A stretch of DNA of 64,000 nucleotides from Bacteroidales bacterium (GCA_017616895.1 JAFZXE010000013.1:1-64000), one strand, 5' to 3'. Shown: positions 41,955-50,231, counted from the first letter of the stretch. Made by a program: numbers and translations. The notes: generated by a model from the letters alone, not told the origin.

Positions 41955-42356
41955 ATGGAGCAGTGCCGCACAGACAGTATTGAAAACGTCGAGTTGACGA
42001 TTGAGCGCAACTGGAGTCTTGCAGAATTGGAACGTCGTTTTGACGAGACCTTCGAGGCTGAACTTTGGATTTATGGAGTCGCGACAGAAAGGGAGCAACT
42101 CCAATCCCTTGACGGGAACAAACGAATCCGCAATAACCCACGACGCATTGAGGAGCTGGAGGGTGCCGCCAGCAACACACTTATTATTCGCGGTAGCGAT
42201 CAGATAGGAAACATTATTAAGCGTTTGCAGGAGGCCATCGGTTTTGCCGTCCGCATACGCGACCGTCGTTACGGACAGACTCCGCCAGACATACTTCCAC
42301 TTTACGTCGTCCGCGACACCCCACGCCCACGGCACGATATGGAACCTTTAAGCTAA
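41955..42356 (+). CDS. 133-aa protein with two related halves, unknown
   Basis: 133 aa with no signal peptide. The two halves look related: LTIERNWSLAELERRFDETF..AELWIYG and LIIRGSDQIGNIIKRLQEAI.FAVRIRD share a strand-helix-strand plan, which may be a beta-grasp-like fold. No named family is recognised. GC content is higher than in the flanking small genes. ATG 41955 follows the stem-loop. A shrunken second copy is at 42716-42806, which shows that this gene was part of a duplicated unit. Confidence 0.6.
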   Translation: MEQCRTDSIENVELTIERNWSLAELERRFDETFEAELWIYGVATEREQLQSLDGNKRIRNNPRRIEELEGAASNTLIIRGSDQIGNIIKRLQEAIGFAVRIRDRRYGQTPPDILPLYVVRDTPRPRHDMEPLS

Positions 42357-42372
42357 TAAGCTAATAAGCAAT

Positions 42373-42404
42373 GGAGGATGCCGAAAATCCAGAAAAGAGT
42401 AGGC
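42373..42404 (+). repeat. Leader repeat, copy B
   Basis: GGAGGATGCCGAAAATCC followed by AGAAAAGAGTAGGC, 22 bp before the ATG at 42427. Preceded by AT, it forms ATGGAGGATGCC, so a tiny peptide starting MEDAENP could be read from copies B and C. Confidence 0.85.
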
Positions 42405-42426
42405 GTCATCAATAAATCATATTATT

Positions 42427-42654
42427 ATGGCTACATTTGAATTAACCAAAAAAAATGACGTTGGAGGTATTCCAAAAGGATTCAAACTAATTGTAAAATC
42501 CGAGAAAAACTTTGGTTGGCCAGAAAAAGAGGAGTATCTGACATCATTGGAATATCTTCCAAACCTAGGTCAATTAAAGCTTCGTGGCGACTGGAATGCA
42601 TTAACTGGATCTAATTGGAACGGTCATTGGAGCGTAACTAACACAAAACGTTAG
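42427..42654 (+). CDS. Small cluster protein 2 (75 aa), unknown
   Basis: 75 aa, starting MATFELTKKNDVGGIPKGFK, ending in a Trp/Asn-rich stretch (GDWNALTGSNWNGHWSVT). No family is recognised. It occupies the same position in the second duplicated unit as the 80-aa protein in the first (leader repeat before it, GGAGACGTCCT stem-loop after it), yet the sequence is unrelated or only very remotely related. This is the behaviour expected of a variable cassette. Confidence 0.65.
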   Translation: MATFELTKKNDVGGIPKGFKLIVKSEKNFGWPEKEEYLTSLEYLPNLGQLKLRGDWNALTGSNWNGHWSVTNTKR

Positions 42655-42669
42655 AATTAAGATTCAATT

Positions 42670-42703
42670 AATCGGGGGGGGGCTGGAGACGTCCTCCCCG
42701 ATT
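42670..42703 (+). promoter_or_regulatory. Conserved stem-loop, copy 2
   Basis: AATCGGGG pairs with CCCCGATT around a loop with TGGAGACGTCCT. Compared with copy 1 an A-T pair has become G-C and a T-G pair has become T-A, so pairing is kept. Confidence 0.7.
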
Positions 42704-42715
42704 CTAAAAAAACTC

Positions 42716-42806
42716 TGATGGAGCAGCACCGTACAGTCGACATTAACCCCACCACTCTATCATCCGCGATACCCCACGCCCACAGAACGATATGGAACCA
42801 TTAAAG
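42716..42806 (+). pseudogene. Internally deleted copy of the 133-aa gene
   Basis: The first 35 bases resemble the start of the gene at 41955 (TGATGGAGCAGCACCG versus TGATGGAGCAGTGCCG). The last 50 resemble its end (CCGCGATACCCCACGCCCAC versus CCGCGACACCCCACGCCCAC, then GATATGGAACC). About 310 bp from the middle are missing. It cannot encode the full protein. Confidence 0.75.
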
Positions 42807-42821
42807 CAAATAAACACAATT

Positions 42822-44525
42822 ATGGCACACAAAAAACAGGCTACATTTAAAGAGTACACTATTGGTATACGTGAGAATAACAGCATTGAGGTGCTGGTTG
42901 ATGGGAAACCTTACGATGGCGCAGTCAAACCTCTGCTGCGAGACACCATAGCCCCTCAGATTGGACTCTCTTTAGAGGAAAAATGGAATACCCAGATTTT
43001 AGGGAGAAAAATAGTAGACCACATTAATCTCAGCACTACCCCTTCCGAATGCGAAACCATCACTCCAGAACCCCAAGAGGATACCCCATCGGAACCTCAT
43101 AAATATTGGAGAGGATTGTATGGCCTTAAAGACGACAAGGGCAATACAATACTCCGACCGACCTATGAGGAAATGGGTTCATTCTACGACGGATTAGCCT
43201 CTGTCGGGAAAGATGGAAAATTTGGTTACATCGACAAAATGGGGAAAGTCGTCATTGCATTAGAATGGGACTCGGCAGAAAAATTCAGTGAAGGTTTGGC
43301 AGCAGTTAAAAAGGATGGAAAATGGGGTTATATTGACAAGAAAGGAGAGGTTGTTATTCCGTTAGATTATGATTGGGCAGGGGAATTCAGCGAAGGACTT
43401 GCAGCAGTTGAAAAGGACGAGAAGTGTGGCTTCATTGACAAGAAAGGAAAGGTTATTGCTCCGTTTGATTACGACGGGGCAACCATCTTCAGTGAAGGGT
43501 TGGCTGAAGTTGAAAAGGATGGCAAGTGTGGTTTCGTCGACAAAAGCGGGAATTTGGTCATTACTCCTGAATGGAACTGGACAAGGGAATTCTGCGAAGG
43601 ATTTGCGGCAGTTGAAAAGGATGGCAAGTGGGGCTTTATCGACAAAACCGGTAAACTAATTATTCCTCTGAAATGGAATGACGCTAATTACTGCGTCAAT
43701 GGTTTATTTGAAGTAATGAAGGGGAAAAAGTATTGCCTAATAAACAAAAGCAGCAAGATTGTTTTCCAAGGGGGTTACCTGCCATTTCGAGATATCGGCT
43801 ACGGATTTAAAACAGTTGGGTTTGAAAAGGATGGCCTAATTGATAATAACGGAAATATAGTCCTTCCTGAGGAATATGATACAATAAGTGAATTTAAAGA
43901 AGGATTGGCCTATGTCAAGAAAGATGGAAAATGTGGGTTCATTGACAATAACGCAAAGTTAATTATCCCTTTAGAATGGGATAAGGCGCTTGGTTTTTAT
44001 GAAGGTCTTGTCGGGGTAAGTAAAGGAGTAGAGGTTAGTACGGGTTGGGTCCCATACAAACGAGACATGTGGGGATTCATCAACAAAAGTGGCAAAGTAG
44101 TTATTCCATTAGAATGGGATTATGTGGGTAGTTTCTGCGAAGGACTAGCAAAAGTTGCGAAAGACGGAAAGATGGGTTTTGTTGACAAAAATGGCAAGAT
44201 TGTCATTTCTCCTGAATGGTATGATGTTGATGATTTTTGTGATGGTTTTGCATTTTGTGAAAAAAACGGGAAAAAGGGTATCATCAATAGAAGTGGAGAA
44301 ATAGTCATTCCGTTGAATTGGGACAGGGTAAGTTTTTGGGGCAATGAATTGATTGAAGTGGAAGAAAAAAAGAAAGTGGGTCTTCTCAACATGAGCAACG
44401 AGATTGTCCTCCCTGTGGAATATGATAAAATAGCTTCTATCAAGAATGGTCTGGCAGAAGTTACAAAGGATGGTAAAAAGGGATTTATCAACAAGGATGG
44501 TAAATTTGTGGAGCCATTGAAATAA
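42822..44525 (+). CDS. WG-repeat protein with shared N-terminal head
   Basis: 567 aa, cytoplasmic by sequence. Residues 1-72 are a head domain (FKEYTIGIRENNSIEVLVDG, KWNTQILGRKIVDHIN) also present in the nuclease at 44972. Residues 95-567 consist of about 14-16 WG (KWG) repeats of 26-35 residues of the form EGLAAVKKDGKWGYIDKKG then VVIPLDYDWA. WG repeats build beta-propeller or beta-solenoid-like binding surfaces. ATG 42822 is chosen by alignment with the 44972 gene; ATG 42792 falls in the deleted copy. The first 126 bp match the other gene at roughly 93%, then identity drops sharply. Confidence 0.8.
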   Translation: MAHKKQATFKEYTIGIRENNSIEVLVDGKPYDGAVKPLLRDTIAPQIGLSLEEKWNTQILGRKIVDHINLSTTPSECETITPEPQEDTPSEPHKYWRGLYGLKDDKGNTILRPTYEEMGSFYDGLASVGKDGKFGYIDKMGKVVIALEWDSAEKFSEGLAAVKKDGKWGYIDKKGEVVIPLDYDWAGEFSEGLAAVEKDEKCGFIDKKGKVIAPFDYDGATIFSEGLAEVEKDGKCGFVDKSGNLVITPEWNWTREFCEGFAAVEKDGKWGFIDKTGKLIIPLKWNDANYCVNGLFEVMKGKKYCLINKSSKIVFQGGYLPFRDIGYGFKTVGFEKDGLIDNNGNIVLPEEYDTISEFKEGLAYVKKDGKCGFIDNNAKLIIPLEWDKALGFYEGLVGVSKGVEVSTGWVPYKRDMWGFINKSGKVVIPLEWDYVGSFCEGLAKVAKDGKMGFVDKNGKIVISPEWYDVDDFCDGFAFCEKNGKKGIINRSGEIVIPLNWDRVSFWGNELIEVEEKKKVGLLNMSNEIVLPVEYDKIASIKNGLAEVTKDGKKGFINKDGKFVEPLK

Positions 44526-44552
44526 CATAACAAGAGAAACAACTAAAAGCCA

Positions 44553-44909
44553 ATGAATAAGACAAAACTTATTAAAGCTATTGAAGACTACCGTAAAGGT
44601 AAAGGGAGTGGAAAAACCAGAAAAACGGTAGAAGAATACTTCATTAAACTTGCCGACCAACATGATGGGAATTGGGAAGTGCCTGATGGTATGCCTTGTA
44701 AAAGTTATTTACCTTGGTTTGGAGAAACTCATGCTGACCATTGGGTAGACGAAGGAACTCCTTTATCTATCATTCATCTTGGGGAGAGTGCGCTTATTGA
44801 GATTGACGGATGGTCAACAGCTATTGACGAACTTGACGACGAGGTTGAAATGCCTGCCCTCATTAGTATTCTTGAGGCTTTGATAAGGCTTTATAACATC
44901 GAGTTTTAA
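44553..44909 (+). CDS. Small cluster protein 3 (118 aa), unknown
   Basis: 118 aa acidic protein: a basic N-terminal helix (MNKTKLIKAIEDYRKGKGSG) followed by an acidic, Trp-containing middle (PWFGETHADHWVDEGTPLS) and a helical end (VEMPALISILEALIRLYNIE). No family is recognised. It lies between the WG-repeat gene (27 bp after it) and leader repeat C (18 bp before it). An immunity or accessory role is possible by position only. Confidence 0.65.
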   Translation: MNKTKLIKAIEDYRKGKGSGKTRKTVEEYFIKLADQHDGNWEVPDGMPCKSYLPWFGETHADHWVDEGTPLSIIHLGESALIEIDGWSTAIDELDDEVEMPALISILEALIRLYNIEF

Positions 44910-44927
44910 GACGAATAAGGAAATAAT

Positions 44928-44960
44928 GGAGGATGCCGAAAATCCATAAAAAGAGTAGGC
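44928..44960 (+). repeat. Leader repeat, copy C
   Basis: GGAGGATGCCGAAAATCC followed by ATAAAAAGAGTAGGC, 11 bp before the ATG at 44972. Nearly identical to copies A and B. Confidence 0.85.
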
Positions 44961-44971
44961 ATTATAATATT

Positions 44972-46600
44972 ATGGCATACAAAAAACAGGCTACATTTAA
45001 AGAGTACACTATCGGTGTACGCGAGAACAACAGTATTGAGGTGCTGGTTAATGGGAAACCTTACGATGGCGCAGTCAAACATCTGCTGCAAGATATTGCA
45101 CAAAATGTAGGTTTCTCCGTCGAAAAGAAATGGAACACCCAAGACCTGGGAAGAAAACTGGTGGATATTATTAACAACAAGGAAACAAAAATAGGAAAAC
45201 CAACCTCGAATATAACCAATAAAGAGAAAACTCCTGCCATCCTGATTAATATCATGTACTCTGGCAGCTATCTGAAAGAAAATCTTGGACACGAAGTAAT
45301 CAATCTTATTGCGACTGACAATGACGAACATTACATTTATGTTAACCCTATTGGCAAAATAGGAAAAGATGCAATAAAAAAGTATAACATCGAATACATT
45401 CTTCTCGGCCAACTAACAAATGCAAAAACAGTTAAGGTTATTGCAAAAGCCACAGGTCTTAAGATGCTAGAGAGCACGAAAGAAGCATTAACTGGCGAAG
45501 GACATAATGCAAATGAAGGAAAAATCCTCCAAATAATATATGATCGACACAAAAAAGAATTAAAATTAAAAGATGTAAAGTATGGAGGGAAAAAATTAGA
45601 GGACATTTTTCCTGATGAAAGACAATTGCTTGCGACATTTAAAGCAGACAAGGTTGTTATGGCAAAAAAGGAAACTTATATTTATGCATATGATTATAAG
45701 GAAGACGAAGAAAACAAACTCCCCGAGTCTTATCACGATAGGGAAAAGTCTTTTGAATTTGCCAAACAAAAACCATATATGTATTTTCCAAAAACAAACA
45801 AAAAAGGAGGTGAATTACCAGATTACGAAAAGTTATTGTATATCATTGAACATACAGAATGGGAAGAAAATAGTGTTGAAGAATACAACCCCGATAAGGT
45901 TATTCCAACCTCAATGCTTGAGATAATGGGTAAGGAATTTAGCGAACTGTCATATTCAAACATGATTCACTACTTTCTTGCAAACTACACCAAGCTACAA
46001 GGGCCATTTATTGAATTTTTAACAATAACAAAAAAGAACCCCTCAATTCCACCGACTAGCAGTTTCGAAATCTACCGAGAGTACCACCCAGAATCGAATA
46101 ATAAATCACAGGATGGATTTGAAAATGAATCGGATAATAAAAAAAGTTCGTCACCTATTGATTTGTTAATTAAATATGGTGAGAACAGAATTATCATCGA
46201 AAACAAGATAAAAGCAGAAATTGGTGCCCTAAAAACAGATGGCGAAGGAAATCAGTTGACAAGGTATGTCGAGGAGCTGAAAAAATACGAAAATGTCGAT
46301 GAAGAAAAAATCCATTGTTTCATTCTAACACCTAAATACCATAAGATTGACATCGAACAGCTGTCCGAACAAATGGAAGGAGCCAATAAGAAATTGTTAA
46401 AGAAATACAAATCAATAACATACGAAGACCTCCATAATTTCTTTGAAAAAAATAAAAGATTTATTTCTACCGACCGCTATTTGGAAGAATTCTTAAGTGC
46501 CCTTAAACTTCATGCGAGTGATACAGACGATTATAACTATCGCATAATGATGCGTCGACTGGGGAAGAGGATAAAAGACATTGATGAACTCAAAAAATAA
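44972..46600 (+). CDS. PD-(D/E)XK nuclease with shared N-terminal head
   Basis: 542 aa. The head (about 1-70) is the same as in the WG-repeat protein (FKEYTIGVRENNSIEVLVNG, WNTQDLGRKLVDIINN). A middle domain (about 88-330) includes ILINIMYSGSYLKENLGHEV and VNPIGKIGKDAIKKYNIEYI and matches nothing I can name. The C-terminal part is a PDDEXK_4-like nuclease: PIDLLIKYG (Asp near 397) and IIIENKIKAE (E-x-K near 410), followed by QLTRYVEEL. It could be a sensor-nuclease effector. The next gene, 6 bp on, is another nuclease. The gene is strongly AT-rich. Confidence 0.78.
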   Translation: MAYKKQATFKEYTIGVRENNSIEVLVNGKPYDGAVKHLLQDIAQNVGFSVEKKWNTQDLGRKLVDIINNKETKIGKPTSNITNKEKTPAILINIMYSGSYLKENLGHEVINLIATDNDEHYIYVNPIGKIGKDAIKKYNIEYILLGQLTNAKTVKVIAKATGLKMLESTKEALTGEGHNANEGKILQIIYDRHKKELKLKDVKYGGKKLEDIFPDERQLLATFKADKVVMAKKETYIYAYDYKEDEENKLPESYHDREKSFEFAKQKPYMYFPKTNKKGGELPDYEKLLYIIEHTEWEENSVEEYNPDKVIPTSMLEIMGKEFSELSYSNMIHYFLANYTKLQGPFIEFLTITKKNPSIPPTSSFEIYREYHPESNNKSQDGFENESDNKKSSSPIDLLIKYGENRIIIENKIKAEIGALKTDGEGNQLTRYVEELKKYENVDEEKIHCFILTPKYHKIDIEQLSEQMEGANKKLLKKYKSITYEDLHNFFEKNKRFISTDRYLEEFLSALKLHASDTDDYNYRIMMRRLGKRIKDIDELKK

Positions 46601-46606
46601 GAGAAC

Positions 46607-48145
46607 ATGGCTAATGTAAACCTTTCCAAATCCCGCTATACGGCCTATTGTCAATGTCCGAAGAACCTTTGGCTCGGGGTTTACCATCCTGAAGTAATAG
46701 ACAATGATCCCGCCACATTGGCACGTTTCGAGAAAGGTTCCGAGGTGGGTGAACTCGCCAAGCGTCTATTCCCAAGCACCATCGATGTGACTACACATAA
46801 TGGCGAAGCCCTCGACCTCAAGGCCATGATTGAAAAAACACAGCAGTGCATAGCCAACGGTACCGAGGTGATTGCAGAAGCAGCCTTCTCCTACGAAGGG
46901 TGCTATTGTGCAGTCGATTTGCTGCGCCACGAGGGTGACGGATGGACCATCTATGAGGTGAAAAGCACCTCCAACAAGGAGGAAGGCGGCAAACTGAAGA
47001 AATTCGACAAGTACCTGCCAGACATCGCCTACCAGACTTGGGTACTGCGCCAATGCGGCATCAAAGTGACGGGCATCAACCTTGTATGCCTCAACCGCGA
47101 CTATGTTAGGCATGGAGAGCTCAACCCACAGCAATTGTTTGCCATCATCGACATGCGGGAAGCTGTAGAAGATGAACTAGCCAAAGTTCCAATGCAGGTG
47201 CCTGAAGCATTGAAAGTGCTGAAACAGGAGGCTGAACCCAACATCGACCTGTCGGAAAACTGCGAGAAACCTTACCATTGCGCTTTCTGGAACTATTGTA
47301 CGCGCCATCTGCCCGAAGATTCCGTCTTTAAGGTATATGGCTCTTCAACCGGAAAAGGTGATGCAACTTTCCATATCGACAAGAAACTTGAACACTACCG
47401 TGCAGGAAGGGTGTCGTATGAGCAGTTGGTCGATCAGCCGTTGGGTATCATTCAACGAATGCAGGTGAAACGACAGACACACATCGACCGCGACGGCATA
47501 CGCAGATTTCTCGACAGGCTCACCTATCCGCTTTACTTCCTTGACTTTGAGACCATGCAAGACGTCATCCCGCAATATGACGGCACACGACCCAGCATGC
47601 AGATTACGTTCCAGTATTCGTTGCACGTTGTTGACTCTCCCGACAGCATCTGCAAGAAACATGGTTACGGCTATCTAGCCCCCAGCGATGGAAGCGACCC
47701 GCGACGCAAACTGGCTGAAGACCTCTGCCGGCATATACCAATGGGTGTCTGCACTTTGGCCTATAATATGAGTTTCGAAAAAGGCCGTATTTCGGAGTTG
47801 GCACAAGTCTATCCCGACCTTCACGACCACTTGATGGACATACACAGCCACATCATCGACTTAATCGAACCCTTTCGAGCTGGATATTACTACTTGCCAG
47901 ACATGAATGGGTCGTTCAGTATCAAGAGCGTACTGCCTGCGTTATTCCCTGGCGACCCAGACCTTGACTACCACAACCTCGAAGGGGATGTCCATAATGG
48001 AACCGAGGCGATGACAATATTCCCGAAAATCAAGGATATGCCGCCCTCGGAAGCAGCCGAAGCCCGCAAGTCACTGCTCCAATACTGCAACCTAGACACA
48101 TGGGCGATGGTTAAAGTGTGGGAGAAACTGATGAATTGTAAATAA
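46607..48145 (+). CDS. DUF2779 protein: Cas4-like nuclease plus DEDD exonuclease
   Basis: 512 aa. The N-terminal half resembles Cas4/RecB nucleases: SKSRYTAYCQCPKNLWLG with C15/C17, VDLLRHEG and YEVKSTSN (D...E-x-K), and a Cys cluster CEKPYHCAFWNYC (about 222-234) that together can hold a 4Fe-4S cluster. The C-terminal DUF2779 domain has DnaQ/DEDD features: YFLDFETMQD, LAYNMSFEKGRI, DLIEPF and QYCNLDTWAM. DUF2779 genes are often found as accessory genes. Here the gene follows the head-nuclease by 6 bp, which suggests one operon. GC content returns toward the core level. Confidence 0.85.
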   Translation: MANVNLSKSRYTAYCQCPKNLWLGVYHPEVIDNDPATLARFEKGSEVGELAKRLFPSTIDVTTHNGEALDLKAMIEKTQQCIANGTEVIAEAAFSYEGCYCAVDLLRHEGDGWTIYEVKSTSNKEEGGKLKKFDKYLPDIAYQTWVLRQCGIKVTGINLVCLNRDYVRHGELNPQQLFAIIDMREAVEDELAKVPMQVPEALKVLKQEAEPNIDLSENCEKPYHCAFWNYCTRHLPEDSVFKVYGSSTGKGDATFHIDKKLEHYRAGRVSYEQLVDQPLGIIQRMQVKRQTHIDRDGIRRFLDRLTYPLYFLDFETMQDVIPQYDGTRPSMQITFQYSLHVVDSPDSICKKHGYGYLAPSDGSDPRRKLAEDLCRHIPMGVCTLAYNMSFEKGRISELAQVYPDLHDHLMDIHSHIIDLIEPFRAGYYYLPDMNGSFSIKSVLPALFPGDPDLDYHNLEGDVHNGTEAMTIFPKIKDMPPSEAAEARKSLLQYCNLDTWAMVKVWEKLMNCK

Positions 48146-48239
48146 ATCTGCAGAAAAAACGACAAGCAACAAACTATTCTGTTTACAACTCTATTAAGAT
48201 AAGTATTGATATATTTTATCTGTTGTTGAAACTAAATTT

Positions 48240-48536
48240 ATGGCAATATTCCTTTGGCTTTTCCAGTTTATCAGCCCTATCGCTATTTTGTTAGGGTTAT
48301 TGTATTTGTGTAGCGGCCCTTCAACTATGGCATTGATTGTAGGTGCGCTTAGTGCCGTCCTCGGCCTTGTGGTAGGCATAGTCGGTTGGGCGGATACAGT
48401 GCCTCCCCGCTGGTTTTGGATCAAAAGCCGTGTGGATTTAGCGGGAAGCCGCTTCCTGACCGCCATCGGCTACGCCATACAGTTCTTCTTCCTGGCACTC
48501 GCCATATTCGGCTTGGTGGAATATTTCAACCAATAG
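48240..48536 (+). CDS. Small hypothetical membrane protein
   Basis: 98 aa with three hydrophobic segments (about 3-25, 29-50 and 73-95) and a short loop with TVPPRWFWIKSRVDLAGSR between the second and third. No family is recognised. It stands alone between the DUF2779 gene and the acyltransferase, followed by a terminator. Confidence 0.6.
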   Translation: MAIFLWLFQFISPIAILLGLLYLCSGPSTMALIVGALSAVLGLVVGIVGWADTVPPRWFWIKSRVDLAGSRFLTAIGYAIQFFFLALAIFGLVEYFNQ

Positions 48537-48607
48537 GTCTTTTTATCATTGTAAGATAGGAGATTTGACTTATATTTCATCATCGGGTGTGTATCCTGAT
48601 TGCACCC

Positions 48608-48646
48608 CCAGCAAGCGGCGGATATGAAAATCTGCCGCTTGCTTTT
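48608..48646 (+). terminator. Rho-independent terminator
   Basis: Stem GCAAGCGGC / GCCGCTTGC followed by TTTTG, about 70 bp after the small membrane protein gene. The rest of the gap 48537-48855 shows only the -7 element listed next. Confidence 0.75.
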
Positions 48647-48811
48647 GCAGTGTGCCGTGGGCGCTGTTTTATAGTTGATGATACGGGCTTGGCGGAGCAT
48701 CAGGCAAAAAAGGGGGCATCGGAGGGCTGCAAAAGAGGAGTCAGAAGTCGGTTTTTGTCGAGAAAAAATTGCCTTTTGTCGATTTTAACACTCTAATTAA
48801 ACTATTAGATG

Positions 48812-48820
48812 TAATTTTGC
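48812..48820 (+). promoter_or_regulatory. -7 element of the acyltransferase cluster
   Basis: TAATTTTGC matches TAnnTTTG and is 36 bp before the GTG at 48856. This supports that GTG over the upstream in-frame TTG at 48769. Confidence 0.55.
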
Positions 48821-48855
48821 ATCTTCTTTTTGTTGAACAATTCAACACTTTTATT

Positions 48856-50187
48856 GTGTCAAAACGCTCATTATCATACAAATTATTCTGCCACTGGGTT
48901 GGTCTGCACCACCGCTTTTACTACCCCCAACACACCTATAACGGCATGGAACGCGTACCTGCCGACGGCAACGCCATCGTTATGGTGGGCAACCATCAGA
49001 ACTGCATGATGGACCCCGTGAACGTGGAATACGCACTCACCGACCGCAAGGCCTACTGCCTTGTGCGCGGCGACATATTCCGTGTCAACAAACTGTTTAC
49101 AAAGTTCCTCCACTGGCTAGGCCTTCTGCCTGTCAACCGCCTGAATTTCGAGGGCTTGCAGGGCTCTGGCAACGCCAAAGAGGCCAACAAGAACACCTTC
49201 AGCGACGCCCGCAAGTGGCTCATACAGGGCAACACCTTGATTCTCTTCCCCGAAGCGGGGCATCAGAACAAACGCTGGCTGGGCTACTTCTCGCTGGGCT
49301 ACCTGAACCTGGCCTTCGAGGCCGCCCAGGAAGCCGACTTTAAGAAAGAGGTGTATGTCATGCCTTTCGGCCACCACTACGGCAACTACTTCCACTCGCG
49401 CTACGGATTTGTGCTGAACTTCGGCGAGCCCATAGCCCTTTCGCCCTACTACGACCGCTACCGCGAGAAACCCCGCACCACCATGCGCGAGGTGAACGCC
49501 TTGGTGGAGAAGCAGATAAGCTCGCTGATGCTCGACATACGCGACCTGGACCACTACGCCGCCATCGACGCACTGCGGGGCAGCGAGGTTGGCAAACAGT
49601 ATGCAGTGAAACAGGGCGCCAACCCAAAACACCTTTCGGAGAAACTGCAAGCCGACAAGAAACTGGCGGCTGCGCTGCCGAAAGAGGTTGACGAACTGGA
49701 CGAGCTGGAGAATGTGGAGCGCGAGACATTCGAGCTGGGTATGCGCGACTGGGTGCTGGCAAAAAAGCCCGGCGTGTTAAACCTCGCCAGCCGCATAGCA
49801 CTCCTTGTGCTCGGCGCGCCCTTGGCTGCCGCATGTCTGCCCGCATGGGTTTACCTGCTGCTGCCGCGTATTATGTTTGGCAAAAAAATTAACGGTGCGG
49901 TGGACGACATGTTCCGCAGCACCTGGCTTTTCGGCTTCGCCGTGCTGGTCATCTCGCCGCTGGTGTGGATATTGCCCGGCGTGATACTGCTGCTGGTCAA
50001 ATGGTGGATAGGGCTGGCCTATCTCGCAGCGATGCCGCTGATGGTTTGGTATCTGGTGGTTTACACCAAACTGTGGCGCAAGACATGCGGCGTGTACCGC
50101 TATGTGGCACTCGGCAAGAAAGGCAGAGACCTCGCCGAACGTCGCGAAAAAGCAGTTGGGATAATATCCGACAGAACGGAGCGTTAA
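48856..50187 (+). CDS. 1-acyl-glycerol-3-phosphate acyltransferase family protein
   Basis: 443 aa PlsC-like acyltransferase. The NHx4D motif is NHQNCMMD (about residues 46-53) and the second block is LFPEAGHQNKRW. GNAIVMVGN and PVNRLNFEG are as in the family. The C-terminal third adds three membrane helices (about 305-400), a longer form common in Bacteroidota. GTG 48856 is chosen because it follows a -7 element and gives the usual short N-terminus. It heads a run of lipid-type genes, so it may load the product of the downstream ketosynthase/ACP genes onto a glycerol or other acceptor. Confidence 0.83.
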   Translation: MSKRSLSYKLFCHWVGLHHRFYYPQHTYNGMERVPADGNAIVMVGNHQNCMMDPVNVEYALTDRKAYCLVRGDIFRVNKLFTKFLHWLGLLPVNRLNFEGLQGSGNAKEANKNTFSDARKWLIQGNTLILFPEAGHQNKRWLGYFSLGYLNLAFEAAQEADFKKEVYVMPFGHHYGNYFHSRYGFVLNFGEPIALSPYYDRYREKPRTTMREVNALVEKQISSLMLDIRDLDHYAAIDALRGSEVGKQYAVKQGANPKHLSEKLQADKKLAAALPKEVDELDELENVERETFELGMRDWVLAKKPGVLNLASRIALLVLGAPLAAACLPAWVYLLLPRIMFGKKINGAVDDMFRSTWLFGFAVLVISPLVWILPGVILLLVKWWIGLAYLAAMPLMVWYLVVYTKLWRKTCGVYRYVALGKKGRDLAERREKAVGIISDRTER

Positions 50188-50231
50188 TGAAATACATCGA
50201 ACTTTCAAACATCTAACACATACTACATATT

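Noticed and set aside
41599-42806. Integron-type cassette array
   Set aside because: The leader repeat has no attC-like core (GTTRRRY) or long imperfect palindrome, and no integrase is in the window.
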